Shown: in pieces, positions 8,163-15,909 of the stretch
How positions within the stretch are numbered: the stretch's first letter is position 1
Layout: each line of letters starts with the position of its first letter
Program-made: the position numbers and the translations under genes
NCBI GenBank assembly: GCA_910578515.1
Contig: CAJTQR010000002.1
Location: 124,001-188,000, forward strand
Length of the DNA: 64,000 nt
Reading direction: 5' to 3'
DNA from: an uncultured Duncaniella sp.
GTDB lineage: Bacteria > Bacteroidota > Bacteroidia > Bacteroidales > Muribaculaceae
Notes under the pieces: model-generated
What the model saw: the letters and a program-made list of their open reading frames with translations, nothing else
The model's database searches: none
What the model was told of the DNA's origin: nothing

Positions 8163-9047
8163 TTAGAAGAATTTTGTCTCTTCGCCGAGGATGTCGGAGA
8201 GGAGGTTGTTGGCGAGGCGTGAGGCGCCGATGCGGAAATACTCGTTGGTGGCAACCCACTTTTCGCCGAGGATTTCTTTGACCAGAGTGTAGTACTGCAG
8301 CGCTTCCTCGGTGGTGGCTACTCCGCCCGATACCTTGAAACCTACCATGCGCTCGGTCTTTTCGTAATATTCCTTGATGCACTGACACATCACATAGGCT
8401 GCCTCAAGCGATGCGCCGGGATACTCCTTGCCGGTAGAGGTCTTGAGGAAGTCGGCTCCCGAGTAGAGCGAGAGGATAGATGCGTTGCGGATATTTTCGG
8501 CTGTCTTGAGGGCGCCGGTCTCGAGGATTACCTTCATGATGCTGTCGCGGCATGAGTGCTTCATCTCAGAAATCTGGTCGCACACCTCCTCATAGTCCTT
8601 GTCGAAGAAGTCGCCAAGCCCGAATACTATGTCGATTTCGTCGGCGCCGGCTTCGACCGCAAGTCCGATTTCAGCGATTTTGACTTCAATGAAGCTCTGG
8701 GCTGAGGGGAAACATCCTGCCACCGAGGCTATATCCACGTCGCTGCATTCGAGCACGGTGCGCACGATGGGTACGAAATTGGGATACACGCAGATTGCCG
8801 CCACGTTGGGAAGGTCGCCATGTTCCTGCTCGAAGGCGTTGACACGCTCCACGAAGTCGGCCACTGAGCGCTGTGAGTCGGTGGACTTCAATGTGGTGAG
8901 GTCGATAGAGTTGAACATCTGCTTGAGCACTTCCGGTTTGCGGTTTTCCTCAAGGTGCTTGTCAAGAATCTCTTTAACCTTTGCGGCAACTACGGCATCG
9001 TCGGTGGTGACGTGGCTGTCGGCTATGACTTGCTGATATTTATCCAT
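8163..9047 (-). CDS. deoC: Deoxyribose-phosphate aldolase
   Basis: Cleaves 2-deoxyribose-5-phosphate to glyceraldehyde-3-phosphate and acetaldehyde in deoxynucleoside catabolism. The 294-residue class I aldolase shows the Schiff-base segment ADFLKTSTGK, the second lysine in VGFKVSGGV, and the N-terminal IDLTTLKSTD and ICVYPNFV segments. It is longer than the roughly 220-residue short DeoC form, with an extended N-terminus, matching the long DeoC type of E. coli and many Bacteroidota. The start ATG lies at 9047, 72 bp after the MazG-like gene, with no promoter box of its own that I can see. A nucleoside transporter of the NupG type is encoded elsewhere in the window (21292-22620). Confidence 0.95.
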   Translation of the reverse strand: MDKYQQVIADSHVTTDDAVVAAKVKEILDKHLEENRKPEVLKQMFNSIDLTTLKSTDSQRSVADFVERVNAFEQEHGDLPNVAAICVYPNFVPIVRTVLECSDVDIASVAGCFPSAQSFIEVKIAEIGLAVEAGADEIDIVFGLGDFFDKDYEEVCDQISEMKHSCRDSIMKVILETGALKTAENIRNASILSLYSGADFLKTSTGKEYPGASLEAAYVMCQCIKEYYEKTERMVGFKVSGGVATTEEALQYYTLVKEILGEKWVATNEYFRIGASRLANNLLSDILGEETKFF

Positions 9048-9119
9048 AGTGGTGTATATGTTTGTTGTTATAGTTTAGAATTGATAATTCGTTAGTCGGT
9101 TGGCGGCTGTGAGCCTGTT

Positions 9120-9461
9120 TTACTGGCGGAAACGCTCTTTGTCGCGGGCGGTTTTCTTCTCTATGTTGCGGCGGAACGCCTCGGTGAGGTCTACGCCCGT
9201 CTGGTTGGCTATGGCGGTGAGCACCCACAGCACATCGGCGAGCTCGTCGGCAAGGTCGTCCATGTCGCCCGGTTTGGCTACCTGGTCGCCATATTTTCGA
9301 GCCATGACTTTGGCTACCTCACCGGTCTCCTCGGCGAGTATTGCCATATTGGTGAGTGGTGAGAAGTATTTCACGCCTACAGTGGTTATCCATTCGTCCA
9401 CTGTTGCCTGGAGTTGCCGCAGCGAGAGTGAGTCGTCGGTGGTAGGTTTGTTATTTATCAT
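9120..9461 (-). CDS. MazG-like nucleotide pyrophosphohydrolase
   Basis: Small all-alpha NTP pyrophosphohydrolase (113 residues) of the MazG/iMazG superfamily, probably hydrolysing a non-canonical or surplus (d)NTP to the monophosphate. The metal-binding helices are visible: EETGEVAKV (E-E-x-x-E pattern) and DELADVLWVLTAIAN (E-x-x-D pattern). Length fits the single-domain house-cleaning subgroup rather than full MazG. It lies 24 bp after dtd and 72 bp before deoC, so the three genes look cotranscribed; dtd and this gene share a clean-up role, removing D-aminoacyl-tRNA and aberrant nucleotides. Exact substrate unknown. Confidence 0.88.
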   Translation of the reverse strand: MINNKPTTDDSLSLRQLQATVDEWITTVGVKYFSPLTNMAILAEETGEVAKVMARKYGDQVAKPGDMDDLADELADVLWVLTAIANQTGVDLTEAFRRNIEKKTARDKERFRQ

Positions 9462-9485
9462 GGGGTATTGGGGTGTTATGCTCTG

Positions 9486-9938
9486 TCATTCACGGAGTTT
9501 TGAATCTATAACAATCGTGACCGGACCATCGTTCACCAGCTCCACTTGCATGTCAGCGCCAAACACTCCGGTTTTAACAGTTTTTCCGATTAGCCTTGAG
9601 CATTCCGAACAGTAAAGCTCATAGAGTGGTATGGCAAGGTCGTGTCCGGCGGCATGTATGTAGCTCGGGCGGTTACCCTTCCGGGTGGATGCGTTGAGCG
9701 TAAACTGACTTACGGCAAGAATCTCGCCTCCGACATCGGTGACGGAGCGGTTCATCACTCCTGCCTCGTCGGGAAATATGCGCATGGCGGCGGTTTTGGC
9801 GGCAAGCCATGTCACATCGTCGGGGGTGTCACCCTCGGCAACTCCTACAAGCACCATCAGTCCGCAGCCTATTTCGCTGTGTAGCGTCCCCTCGATGGAG
9901 ACAGATGAGCGTTTCACTCTTTGTATTACAAGTCGCAT
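9486..9938 (-). CDS. dtd: D-aminoacyl-tRNA deacylase
   Basis: Hydrolyses D-aminoacyl-tRNAs (and Gly-tRNA-Ala), protecting translation from D-amino acids. The 150-residue protein starts MRLVIQRVKRSSV and carries the two active-site motifs of DTD: SQFTL (within LAVSQFTLNAS) and the cross-subunit Gly-Pro turn NDGPVTIVID. A frame to 9983 exists, but a TATATTTG -7 box sits at 9945-9952 reading leftwards, so the upstream ATG lies outside the predicted transcript and the ATG at 9938 is right at the expected transcription start. The mRNA may be leaderless. First gene of the dtd, mazG-like, deoC run. Confidence 0.95.
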   Translation of the reverse strand: MRLVIQRVKRSSVSIEGTLHSEIGCGLMVLVGVAEGDTPDDVTWLAAKTAAMRIFPDEAGVMNRSVTDVGGEILAVSQFTLNASTRKGNRPSYIHAAGHDLAIPLYELYCSECSRLIGKTVKTGVFGADMQVELVNDGPVTIVIDSKLRE

Positions 9939-9944
9939 AGACTG

Positions 9945-9952
9945 CAAATATA
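9945..9952 (-). promoter_or_regulatory. Bacteroidota -7 box of dtd
   Basis: TATATTTG on the minus strand matches the -7 consensus TAnnTTTG. The expected transcription start is within a few bases of the dtd ATG at 9938. I see no clear TTTG -33 box at the usual distance. Confidence 0.6.
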
Positions 9953-10051
9953 GTAAATTATTCCCACAACCGTATAAAAACATCCGGGAATTGCATCGGC
10001 CGGTGCCGCAATCAGGTACCGTGTTGCCGTTGATAAGTTTTGTAGATATAT

Positions 10052-10116
10052 AATTTAACCCGTCATAATTTTAGCAAATGGGTTTAGGAATTGCTGAAAT
10101 TATGACGGGTTAAATT
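10052..10116 (-). terminator. 26-bp inverted repeat after the LruC-type lipoprotein gene
   Basis: Arms 10052-10077 and 10091-10116 pair over 26 positions with a single G-T wobble, around a 13-nt loop. The outer 20 bp are perfect. It starts 14 bp past the stop of the lipoprotein gene, so it probably ends or protects that transcript. There is no clear T-tract after the hairpin in the leftward direction, so a simple intrinsic terminator is uncertain; a protein-binding palindrome is possible. Confidence 0.6.
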
Positions 10117-10129
10117 ACGGATTCTGTTA

Positions 10130-12697
10130 TCAGTTCCTTATGGTTATCTTCGTTATGTCAGGTCCATTTATGTATATGTATAATATATAGTTTTCACCGC
10201 TGATGCAATCTCCTAATTTGGTAATATCCTCGGTTGTCAAAGTCCAACGATATCCAGAACCATCTATTTCCTTGATTTTGAGATTATCATCCCAACTGCT
10301 TAGCTGTTTAGAAAAAATCACAATATTATTATTCCCGCTTTTTGTGAACTCGATATCGGTCTTAACTTTTAGCCATGAGGTTGGGATTGTAACCTTATAT
10401 TCATATATATCCCAACCAATATAAACCTTATTAGGACCATCTACGGATGCTTCACCTTCAGAGGGGACTGTTGGATTATTATCTTCATTGTCTCCCCATG
10501 GTTTATCGGGAGTAGGCTTTGATGGTACAGGTTTCGGAATATCAGTACGAACAAAGTATTTTCCTTCAGTACGGGTATCATGCCAATTTTCAAAACCTGT
10601 TGCATTTCCAACCCAATCATCAAATAGGTCGTAAACCTCAAGAATGTGTGTACGTTCGGTGGGCCAGCACCAATCCATCGGTACACAAATCATTTGAGGA
10701 GCTTCGTATTCGACTGAATTATCAAGGTTTGGCGCATGGATTTCGTTTACTACTCTGCCATCTTTTTCTACTTCGACACTGAAGCCTCCCATATTGCCAT
10801 TTTGTCCAGGGTTATCAACTTTTTGACAGCATGACATGGCAAAATCCTTAGGTACGGTTATTGTGATAGTTTGACCTTTGGCGCGGTAACCACTCGCATT
10901 TATTATCTGGGATGATGAATGGGAACCTTCGAACCAAGAGTGGAATTCTTTGCCATCATTCAACCTGATTTTATCACCATTAATGTCTGTGTAGCAAAGG
11001 TATATCGGGAGTGTACCTCCTGAGGCAAGTGCACGTACATCAACAGTAGCGGTTTCACCATCTTCTGCCAATTTGAAATTACTTACGCCAAATACCAAGT
11101 CGTTGAAGTCAAAGTCGTCTGTAGTTCCAAGGTCCTCAGTTGCGACAACCCATTCGTATGGTATATTAGGCTTTATTTTATCTCCATGTTCAATATCTAT
11201 AAGTGTAGATGTCGGATTTGATTCTTCGATGATGAATACCATATCATTGAGGTCCTTCATCTCGGATGAGAAACCACTATCAGGTGCATCCCAATCTTCA
11301 AATGCAAGGTATCTCCAGTTATATTTTGTGCCTACCCAAGTTGCAGCATAGGAAGCTTTACCTCGTTTCTCAAATTGGGTATAACGGTCTTCTTCATTTC
11401 TCTCACCTACAGGATACCATCCGGGGTCATTATTTTCTGAACGAGTCGAATAGTATCTTTTAGTGGAATCATCTTGGTCTTCAAGGTAAAACCCGTATAG
11501 AAGACCTGGCTGTATGGTTATTTCAATGCCTTTTGATACAATGGCATAGTATTTGTTTTCTTCCGGCTTCTCGGAAGGAATGGGATTTTCGGGAATCGCG
11601 CCATCAGTGGTGGGCCACTGTCCTGTCGGATTATTACCACCTCCAGGACCGGTCAGGTCATGGTAGTTGAAATATGTATATACAATAAGGAGGTCGTCCT
11701 TGCCGCCCTCTTCTTCAGTGAGGAATTTCCACCGATATACAAAATTAAATTTCTTGCCGTCTGTTCGACCCTGAAGAACTGGTAATACATCATTAAGATA
11801 CTTGCGGCAAGCTTTCGTCATGTCACGGTCGTCGGCGCTAGAGCAATTCTTGTCAAAATTGTCATTAGCGCTGAGCTTGGACATGGTAAGATTGTATTCA
11901 TTCATGTAGCTTTGGAAATCAGCTACAGGTACTCGTACATATTTTACATCTGCGATAGCTTTTCCATATAACAGGTCGTCAGAATAAGTATCTGTTTTGG
12001 TCATTTCCCAAATGGGAAGATGGACCTTTTCTCCTGCCGCATTGTAATAGAAGATTCCCAATTTATGTTTTCGGCTTGTCTGCCAGAACAAAGGGCGTAC
12101 TATAAATGTCACAGGTGTGGCTTCATCATTTCTGAACATAAAATCAGGACTGACGCCTTCACGGTCAGCATTATAATAATCCTCGGGCATTTTACGTCGG
12201 AATATAGTACCGTTTAGCCATGGGATTACCATCCATTTGTCCTGCTGAGAAGCTAAAGATGTAACTTTGACGAATGGGTCATCAACAACATCAGCAAGTA
12301 CACGTGAAGATGCGTTTGAAAAATTCAATCTGTCGCCATCTTTCGCTTTGAGAGATATAGACCCTCCGCTGACTATAATTTCAGATACGCCTTTTGGAAT
12401 ATCAACACCAAGTTCCTTTGTTCCGTTTACTCCTAAAAATGTTCCAAAAAGATAATTATTGCCATCTATAGATGCGGATATCGAGATATTTGTAGGAGAG
12501 TTTGTGGAAACGGTTACATTTACTCTTTTAGAGTGATTCCAGTCGTGGTTAGGGTCGGATATTCCAAAATTCTTGATGAATTCTCTGTTGAATAGTTCTG
12601 ATTGGGAGGGGAGGATTGGGTCGGATACACATGATGAAGTGCTGACTAACCCCACACATGCAAGCAGAACCCCTGCAATGGGTGATTTTAAGCGCAT
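10130..12697 (-). CDS. Large LruC/DUF4842-type surface lipoprotein
   Basis: An 855-residue lipoprotein. The signal peptide ends at a lipobox-like STSSC (Cys23). Right after it comes the segment NREFIKNFGISDPNHDWN typical of the LruC/DUF4842 family. Mid-protein acidic motifs DLNDMVFII and DFDFNDLVFGV (about residues 490-550) resemble the DUF4114/DUF4842 Ca-binding-like repeats, followed by a Pro/Asp-rich linker and a C-terminal beta domain. Such proteins are exported by Bacteroidota and often associated with pili or surface adhesion; the exact role is not known. The gene is visibly more A+T-rich than its neighbours and stands alone behind its own promoter, which is compatible with horizontal acquisition. 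Confidence 0.8.
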   Translation of the reverse strand: MRLKSPIAGVLLACVGLVSTSSCVSDPILPSQSELFNREFIKNFGISDPNHDWNHSKRVNVTVSTNSPTNISISASIDGNNYLFGTFLGVNGTKELGVDIPKGVSEIIVSGGSISLKAKDGDRLNFSNASSRVLADVVDDPFVKVTSLASQQDKWMVIPWLNGTIFRRKMPEDYYNADREGVSPDFMFRNDEATPVTFIVRPLFWQTSRKHKLGIFYYNAAGEKVHLPIWEMTKTDTYSDDLLYGKAIADVKYVRVPVADFQSYMNEYNLTMSKLSANDNFDKNCSSADDRDMTKACRKYLNDVLPVLQGRTDGKKFNFVYRWKFLTEEEGGKDDLLIVYTYFNYHDLTGPGGGNNPTGQWPTTDGAIPENPIPSEKPEENKYYAIVSKGIEITIQPGLLYGFYLEDQDDSTKRYYSTRSENNDPGWYPVGERNEEDRYTQFEKRGKASYAATWVGTKYNWRYLAFEDWDAPDSGFSSEMKDLNDMVFIIEESNPTSTLIDIEHGDKIKPNIPYEWVVATEDLGTTDDFDFNDLVFGVSNFKLAEDGETATVDVRALASGGTLPIYLCYTDINGDKIRLNDGKEFHSWFEGSHSSSQIINASGYRAKGQTITITVPKDFAMSCCQKVDNPGQNGNMGGFSVEVEKDGRVVNEIHAPNLDNSVEYEAPQMICVPMDWCWPTERTHILEVYDLFDDWVGNATGFENWHDTRTEGKYFVRTDIPKPVPSKPTPDKPWGDNEDNNPTVPSEGEASVDGPNKVYIGWDIYEYKVTIPTSWLKVKTDIEFTKSGNNNIVIFSKQLSSWDDNLKIKEIDGSGYRWTLTTEDITKLGDCISGENYILYIYINGPDITKITIRN

Positions 12698-12805
12698 AAT
12701 AATAGCAAATAAAATAAAGTTAGGATTACTTTATGTGAAGTAATTGGTAATTAGGGATAATAAAAGTAATAAAGTAGAGTCGAATTTATGTTTCGGCTTT
12801 GGATG

Positions 12806-12837
12806 CAAAGGTAAGAATATTAGCGTGATACGACAAG
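12806..12837 (-). promoter_or_regulatory. Promoter of the LruC-type lipoprotein gene
   Basis: Reading leftwards: CTTG (12834-12837), 20-bp spacer, TACCTTTG (12806-12813), an excellent match to the Bacteroidota -33/-7 promoter. It gives a leader of about 100 nt before the ATG at 12697. The rest of 12698-12998 holds A+T-rich spacer and the divergent promoter of the next gene. Confidence 0.75.
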
Positions 12838-12962
12838 TTTATTAACATTTATTAATACAAATTCACGCGCACATGCCACAGATGGCATCACAGGGCATTC
12901 CGTTGGGTGGGGAGGTTGATAAAAACGAAGTGATTTCGTTAAAAAGTCAGCACAATAATTGC

Positions 12963-12970
12963 TAACTTTG
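12963..12970 (+). promoter_or_regulatory. -7 box of the YhcH-family gene
   Basis: TAACTTTG matches TAnnTTTG and lies 28 bp before the ATG at 12999. A small palindrome AACGAA/TTCGTT lies just upstream, in the expected -33 region, and could be an operator, but this is weak. Confidence 0.6.
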
Positions 12971-12998
12971 CCAATCACTTAATCAAAATTCAGATATC

Positions 12999-13586
12999 AT
13001 GAAACATCTACGACTTGCAGTGCTGGCGGCTCTGGCAGGAGCAGCCATGACAATGATGGGGCAGACCTCACGTGAATGGACCCTCGGAAAGAGCTGGAGC
13101 AATGGCTTCGACGCCCTCCCCGATGTGTCGACAAATCTCGACGAGTTCAAGAGTCAATATGAAAAGAACCAAGGGGAATGGGATGCGATGTTCAGCTGGC
13201 TCGCGTCTCACGACCTCACTGCCATTCCGGCCGGAAAGCATAAGATTGAGGGTACCGACTTGGTAGTATCGGTGGAGGATTCCAAGAATGAACCCCTTGA
13301 GCGTCGTCGTTCCGAGGCTCACCGCGAGCATATCGATTTCCAATATGTGGTGAAAGGGCAGGAACGTTTCGGGCTTATTGACCATGATTCATCGACACCC
13401 AGCACAGAGTGGCGCCCGGATGTGATACATTATAATTACGATAAAGAGAAGGCGATGTTCGTCGACTCCACCCCACAGCGCTTCTTCCTCTTCTTCCCCT
13501 CCGACTGGCATATAGCAAAAGTGGCTACCGACAAGGATGACCAGACTATCAGGGTGATAGTGGTGAAGCTCAACTATGTGAAGTGA
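12999..13586 (+). CDS. YhcH/YjgK/YiaL (DUF386) family protein, exported
   Basis: A 195-residue member of the YhcH/YjgK/YiaL family (DUF386), a cupin-like fold. Characterised relatives act in sugar metabolism, such as sialic-acid use (YhcH) or as the beta subunit EbgC of a beta-galactosidase. Visible family motifs are HREHIDFQYVVKGQERFG, with the His cluster expected to bind metal, and the C-terminal FFPSDWHIAKV. Unlike cytosolic homologues it begins with a clear signal peptide (MKHLRLAVLAALAGAAMTMMGQ), so it should act in the periplasm, a common variant in gut Bacteroidales. Substrate unknown. It is monocistronic and converges with pldA. Confidence 0.88.
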   Translation: MKHLRLAVLAALAGAAMTMMGQTSREWTLGKSWSNGFDALPDVSTNLDEFKSQYEKNQGEWDAMFSWLASHDLTAIPAGKHKIEGTDLVVSVEDSKNEPLERRRSEAHREHIDFQYVVKGQERFGLIDHDSSTPSTEWRPDVIHYNYDKEKAMFVDSTPQRFFLFFPSDWHIAKVATDKDDQTIRVIVVKLNYVK

Positions 13587-13620
13587 TTGCTCTAATAGAG
13601 GCGTGCAAATCTGCCGCCCT

Positions 13621-14466
13621 CTAATAGTCGCTGAATAGTCGCGGCTTGATTACGATGCCGGCGCGGAGCATGGAGTGATACTCCTTGTAGGCGAGAAGCC
13701 CCTCGCCATATCCGCTGTAGTATTGCAGGAACAGGTACTGGTTGTCGCGTTTGAAAATGCGGTAATTGAGTTCCACCACGGCATTGTAGTTGAGCCGCCA
13801 TCCTTTCCGTTTCACCAACGTTACGGCGCAGCCAAACCTTCCGTTCTGCGACGTAAAGCTTGTGCCCATCTGATATATGCCGCAATAGTCGAGTATATCC
13901 TTGTTCTCGGCGCCATCCACAATGGGAATCCAGAACTTTCCGTGTACCACAATCTGCGGGTCGACCATGATGCTTCCACCGAGGCTTATGCGGTTCCATG
14001 AGCGCGAGGCGGCTCCGTCGCGACCGTTGGATTCATGCTCGATTATGAAATTCAGTTTCCCTACGAACCTATCCTTGACAAACAAAGGTTTTGTCAAGCC
14101 TATACCCGGATTGAAATTGAGGTCGGTCATGGGCATGGAGTTCTCAAGCACATTCCAGAAACATTTCTGAGAGTAGAATAGAAACAGATATGTACCCCAC
14201 GGGAGAGTGCTTCGGGTGAGGCGCTGGGCTATGGAAATCTGAAACTTTATGTTGGTGTTGTCGCGTCGTATCCCTTTTCCAACAGGGCATCCGAATATGA
14301 AATAATTGTCCTTGTAGAGACCGAAATAGGGACCGTCGTCAAATGCCCGGCGGATGCTGTCGGAATTGACATCATCGTTGCCGATGCTCACTATCTGTGC
14401 GTCGGCAGAGAGGACGGTGCCTGCAAGAAGGGCAGTCGCCAGTATAAAGCGGAAAAGTAATTGCAT
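13621..14466 (-). CDS. pldA: Outer-membrane phospholipase A
   Basis: Calcium-dependent outer-membrane beta-barrel phospholipase A1 (OMPLA), which removes phospholipids that stray into the outer leaflet. The 281-residue protein has a signal peptide (cleavage near ADAQ, residue 24), a DGPYFGLYKDNYFI entry strand and the catalytic block EHESNGRDGAASRSWNR, giving a His144/Ser146/Asn158 triad at nearly the same positions as in E. coli OMPLA. The late strand LQYYSGYGEGLLAY is also conserved. Its -7 box TATATTTG lies 27 bp upstream (14494-14501). It stands alone, divergent from the DUF4369 gene. Assignment is firm from the active-site motif. Confidence 0.93.
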   Translation of the reverse strand: MQLLFRFILATALLAGTVLSADAQIVSIGNDDVNSDSIRRAFDDGPYFGLYKDNYFIFGCPVGKGIRRDNTNIKFQISIAQRLTRSTLPWGTYLFLFYSQKCFWNVLENSMPMTDLNFNPGIGLTKPLFVKDRFVGKLNFIIEHESNGRDGAASRSWNRISLGGSIMVDPQIVVHGKFWIPIVDGAENKDILDYCGIYQMGTSFTSQNGRFGCAVTLVKRKGWRLNYNAVVELNYRIFKRDNQYLFLQYYSGYGEGLLAYKEYHSMLRAGIVIKPRLFSDY

Positions 14467-14493
14467 AATGTGACTGATGGTGAAATCTTAATG

Positions 14494-14501
14494 CAAATAT
14501 A
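14494..14501 (-). promoter_or_regulatory. -7 box of pldA
   Basis: TATATTTG reading leftwards, 27 bp before the pldA ATG. No good -33 element is visible. Confidence 0.5.
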
Positions 14502-14564
14502 GTCACTAAAAGTCGAATTAAAGAGAAAAAATGTAAATTAGTTCACATTTCGGCTTATAAGTTG

Positions 14565-14572
14565 TACTTTTG
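14565..14572 (+). promoter_or_regulatory. -7 box of the DUF4369 lipoprotein gene
   Basis: TACTTTTG matches TAnnTTTG, 33 bp before the ATG at 14606. The -33 region holds only a partial match (TTCA at 14542-14545, spacer 19). Confidence 0.55.
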
Positions 14573-14605
14573 CACAATAAAAAACAGCGAATAATCCCCT
14601 AATTC

Positions 14606-15784
14606 ATGACACGCCACATATATATAATAGTAATGTTGATGATTGCCGCCCTCCTGACCGGATGCGGCAACGAGGACGAGTTTGTGATTCATTGTGAAAT
14701 CAAGGGTCTCGGCGACAAGGGTGTCGAGATGGTGTATTTCAACCGTGGATTGCAGCGGGTGGCATTTCATCCCAACGACGGGAAAGTGACACTGCGCGGT
14801 TCGTCGGCCGAGCTGACACCTGTGGAGGTGTTCACGCTTGACAACCGTCTGCTCTTTACCTGTGTGGCTAAAAATGGCGAGGAGCTTGAGGTGAAGCTCG
14901 ACCCCTCGAAGTCGGGGGAGATTAAGATGAAAGGCAACGAGGCGTCCGAGCAATATGCCCGGTTCCTTAACGAGAATGCTGTGAAGCTTGCCAAGACCCG
15001 CGATGTGGCGGCTATAAATGCCCTGATATCGGAAGAGGTGAAGGCTCACCCCGACCGCATTTCGTCGGCGCTCATACTCATGACTCTCTACCGTGCGCCG
15101 GGCTACGAGATGCAGGCCGACTCGCTGATACATACATTGGCGCCCGAGGCGCGTCCGTCGGCTCTGCTCAAAAGCTTCTCCGCTCTGGTGGGTGAGCAGG
15201 TCTCCACGAGCGCACGTGGCGATGTGAGGGCAATGACGTTTCACACCGGCCGCGACACTGTGAGCGGACGTGACACCATAGTGCGCTTCATGCCCTCGTT
15301 CCAGTCCTATGGGTTGCTTGTCTTTACCGGTGAGCGCAAGAGCGATACCATTACCAACCGTCTTAAAGAACTTGTTAAAGATTACCACAAACGCCGCCTT
15401 GCTGTGATGGAGCTGTCGCTGCAGCCCGACAGTTCAACCTGGCGTTATACCATCCGTCCCGACAGCGCTAAGTGGAGCCAGGCATGGGTGCCAGGAGGAA
15501 ACGCCGCCTCTCAGATTAGAAACCTCTCCATCCCCGCCACTCCATTTTTCCTTGTGACCGACAGCATGGGTAAACAGATATATCGCGGGCGGTCAATCGC
15601 CGCGGCTGTCGACACCCTGCGCACACGCCTGAAACGTTATGAGAAGACCGACAGCGCGGAGGTGACTGCCGACAGTGTGTCACAACGCCCCGTCCCCGTG
15701 GAGCAGGAAAAGCTCACCCTCGACACCACCAGGCGCCCTCAGCGCGGACTCAAACCCGGCGCGCCACTGAAAGCGCGCAAGTGA
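14606..15784 (+). CDS. DUF4369-type lipoprotein with thioredoxin-like C-terminal domain
   Basis: A 392-residue lipoprotein (signal peptide ending at lipobox LLTGC, Cys20). The N-terminal half looks like DUF4369, a beta domain common in front of thioredoxin-like domains in Bacteroidota: FVIHCEIKGLGDKGVEMVYF. The C-terminal half resembles a thioredoxin fold (SYGLLVFTGE, cis-Pro turn SIPATPFFLVTDSMG, then a final GRS helix). The usual CxxC pair is missing, so it is unlikely to be a redox enzyme and may only bind a partner. The last 50 residues are a basic, Pro-rich tail. It has its own promoter and terminator. Function unknown. Confidence 0.8.
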   Translation: MTRHIYIIVMLMIAALLTGCGNEDEFVIHCEIKGLGDKGVEMVYFNRGLQRVAFHPNDGKVTLRGSSAELTPVEVFTLDNRLLFTCVAKNGEELEVKLDPSKSGEIKMKGNEASEQYARFLNENAVKLAKTRDVAAINALISEEVKAHPDRISSALILMTLYRAPGYEMQADSLIHTLAPEARPSALLKSFSALVGEQVSTSARGDVRAMTFHTGRDTVSGRDTIVRFMPSFQSYGLLVFTGERKSDTITNRLKELVKDYHKRRLAVMELSLQPDSSTWRYTIRPDSAKWSQAWVPGGNAASQIRNLSIPATPFFLVTDSMGKQIYRGRSIAAAVDTLRTRLKRYEKTDSAEVTADSVSQRPVPVEQEKLTLDTTRRPQRGLKPGAPLKARK

Positions 15785-15815
15785 CAGGACAGTGAAGACG
15801 AAATCACCTGATATG

Positions 15816-15852
15816 GCAAACTCCGGAAATGACTATTTTATCCGGAGTTTGC
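15816..15852 (+). terminator. Intrinsic terminator of the DUF4369 gene
   Basis: Perfect 12-bp arms at 15816-15827 and 15841-15852 around a 13-nt loop, followed by the T/G-rich TTTGGTTTTG. Its end touches the -33 box of the next promoter at 15853. Confidence 0.8.
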
Positions 15853-15884
15853 TTTGGTTTTGACGCTGTTTTTCATTAAATTTG
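15853..15884 (+). promoter_or_regulatory. Promoter of the GH51 gene
   Basis: TTTG (15853-15856), 20-bp spacer, TAAATTTG (15877-15884): a full-consensus Bacteroidota promoter. The leader to the ATG at 15910 is about 20 nt. Confidence 0.85.
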
Positions 15885-15909
15885 CGCTCAATAAACATAA
15901 ATTTAAATC

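Noticed and set aside
7871..8254. Open frame of 127 codons across the 9-bp array
   Set aside because: It yields three-residue repeats forced by the 9-bp period and overlaps deoC in antisense frame; no start context or homology.
9938..9983. N-terminal extension of dtd by 15 residues
   Set aside because: The -7 box lies inside this segment, so it should not be transcribed, and DTD proteins start at MRLVIQRV.
14555..15388. 277-codon frame antisense to the DUF4369 lipoprotein gene
   Set aside because: Composition is that of a reverse frame; the plus-strand gene has signal peptide, promoter and terminator.
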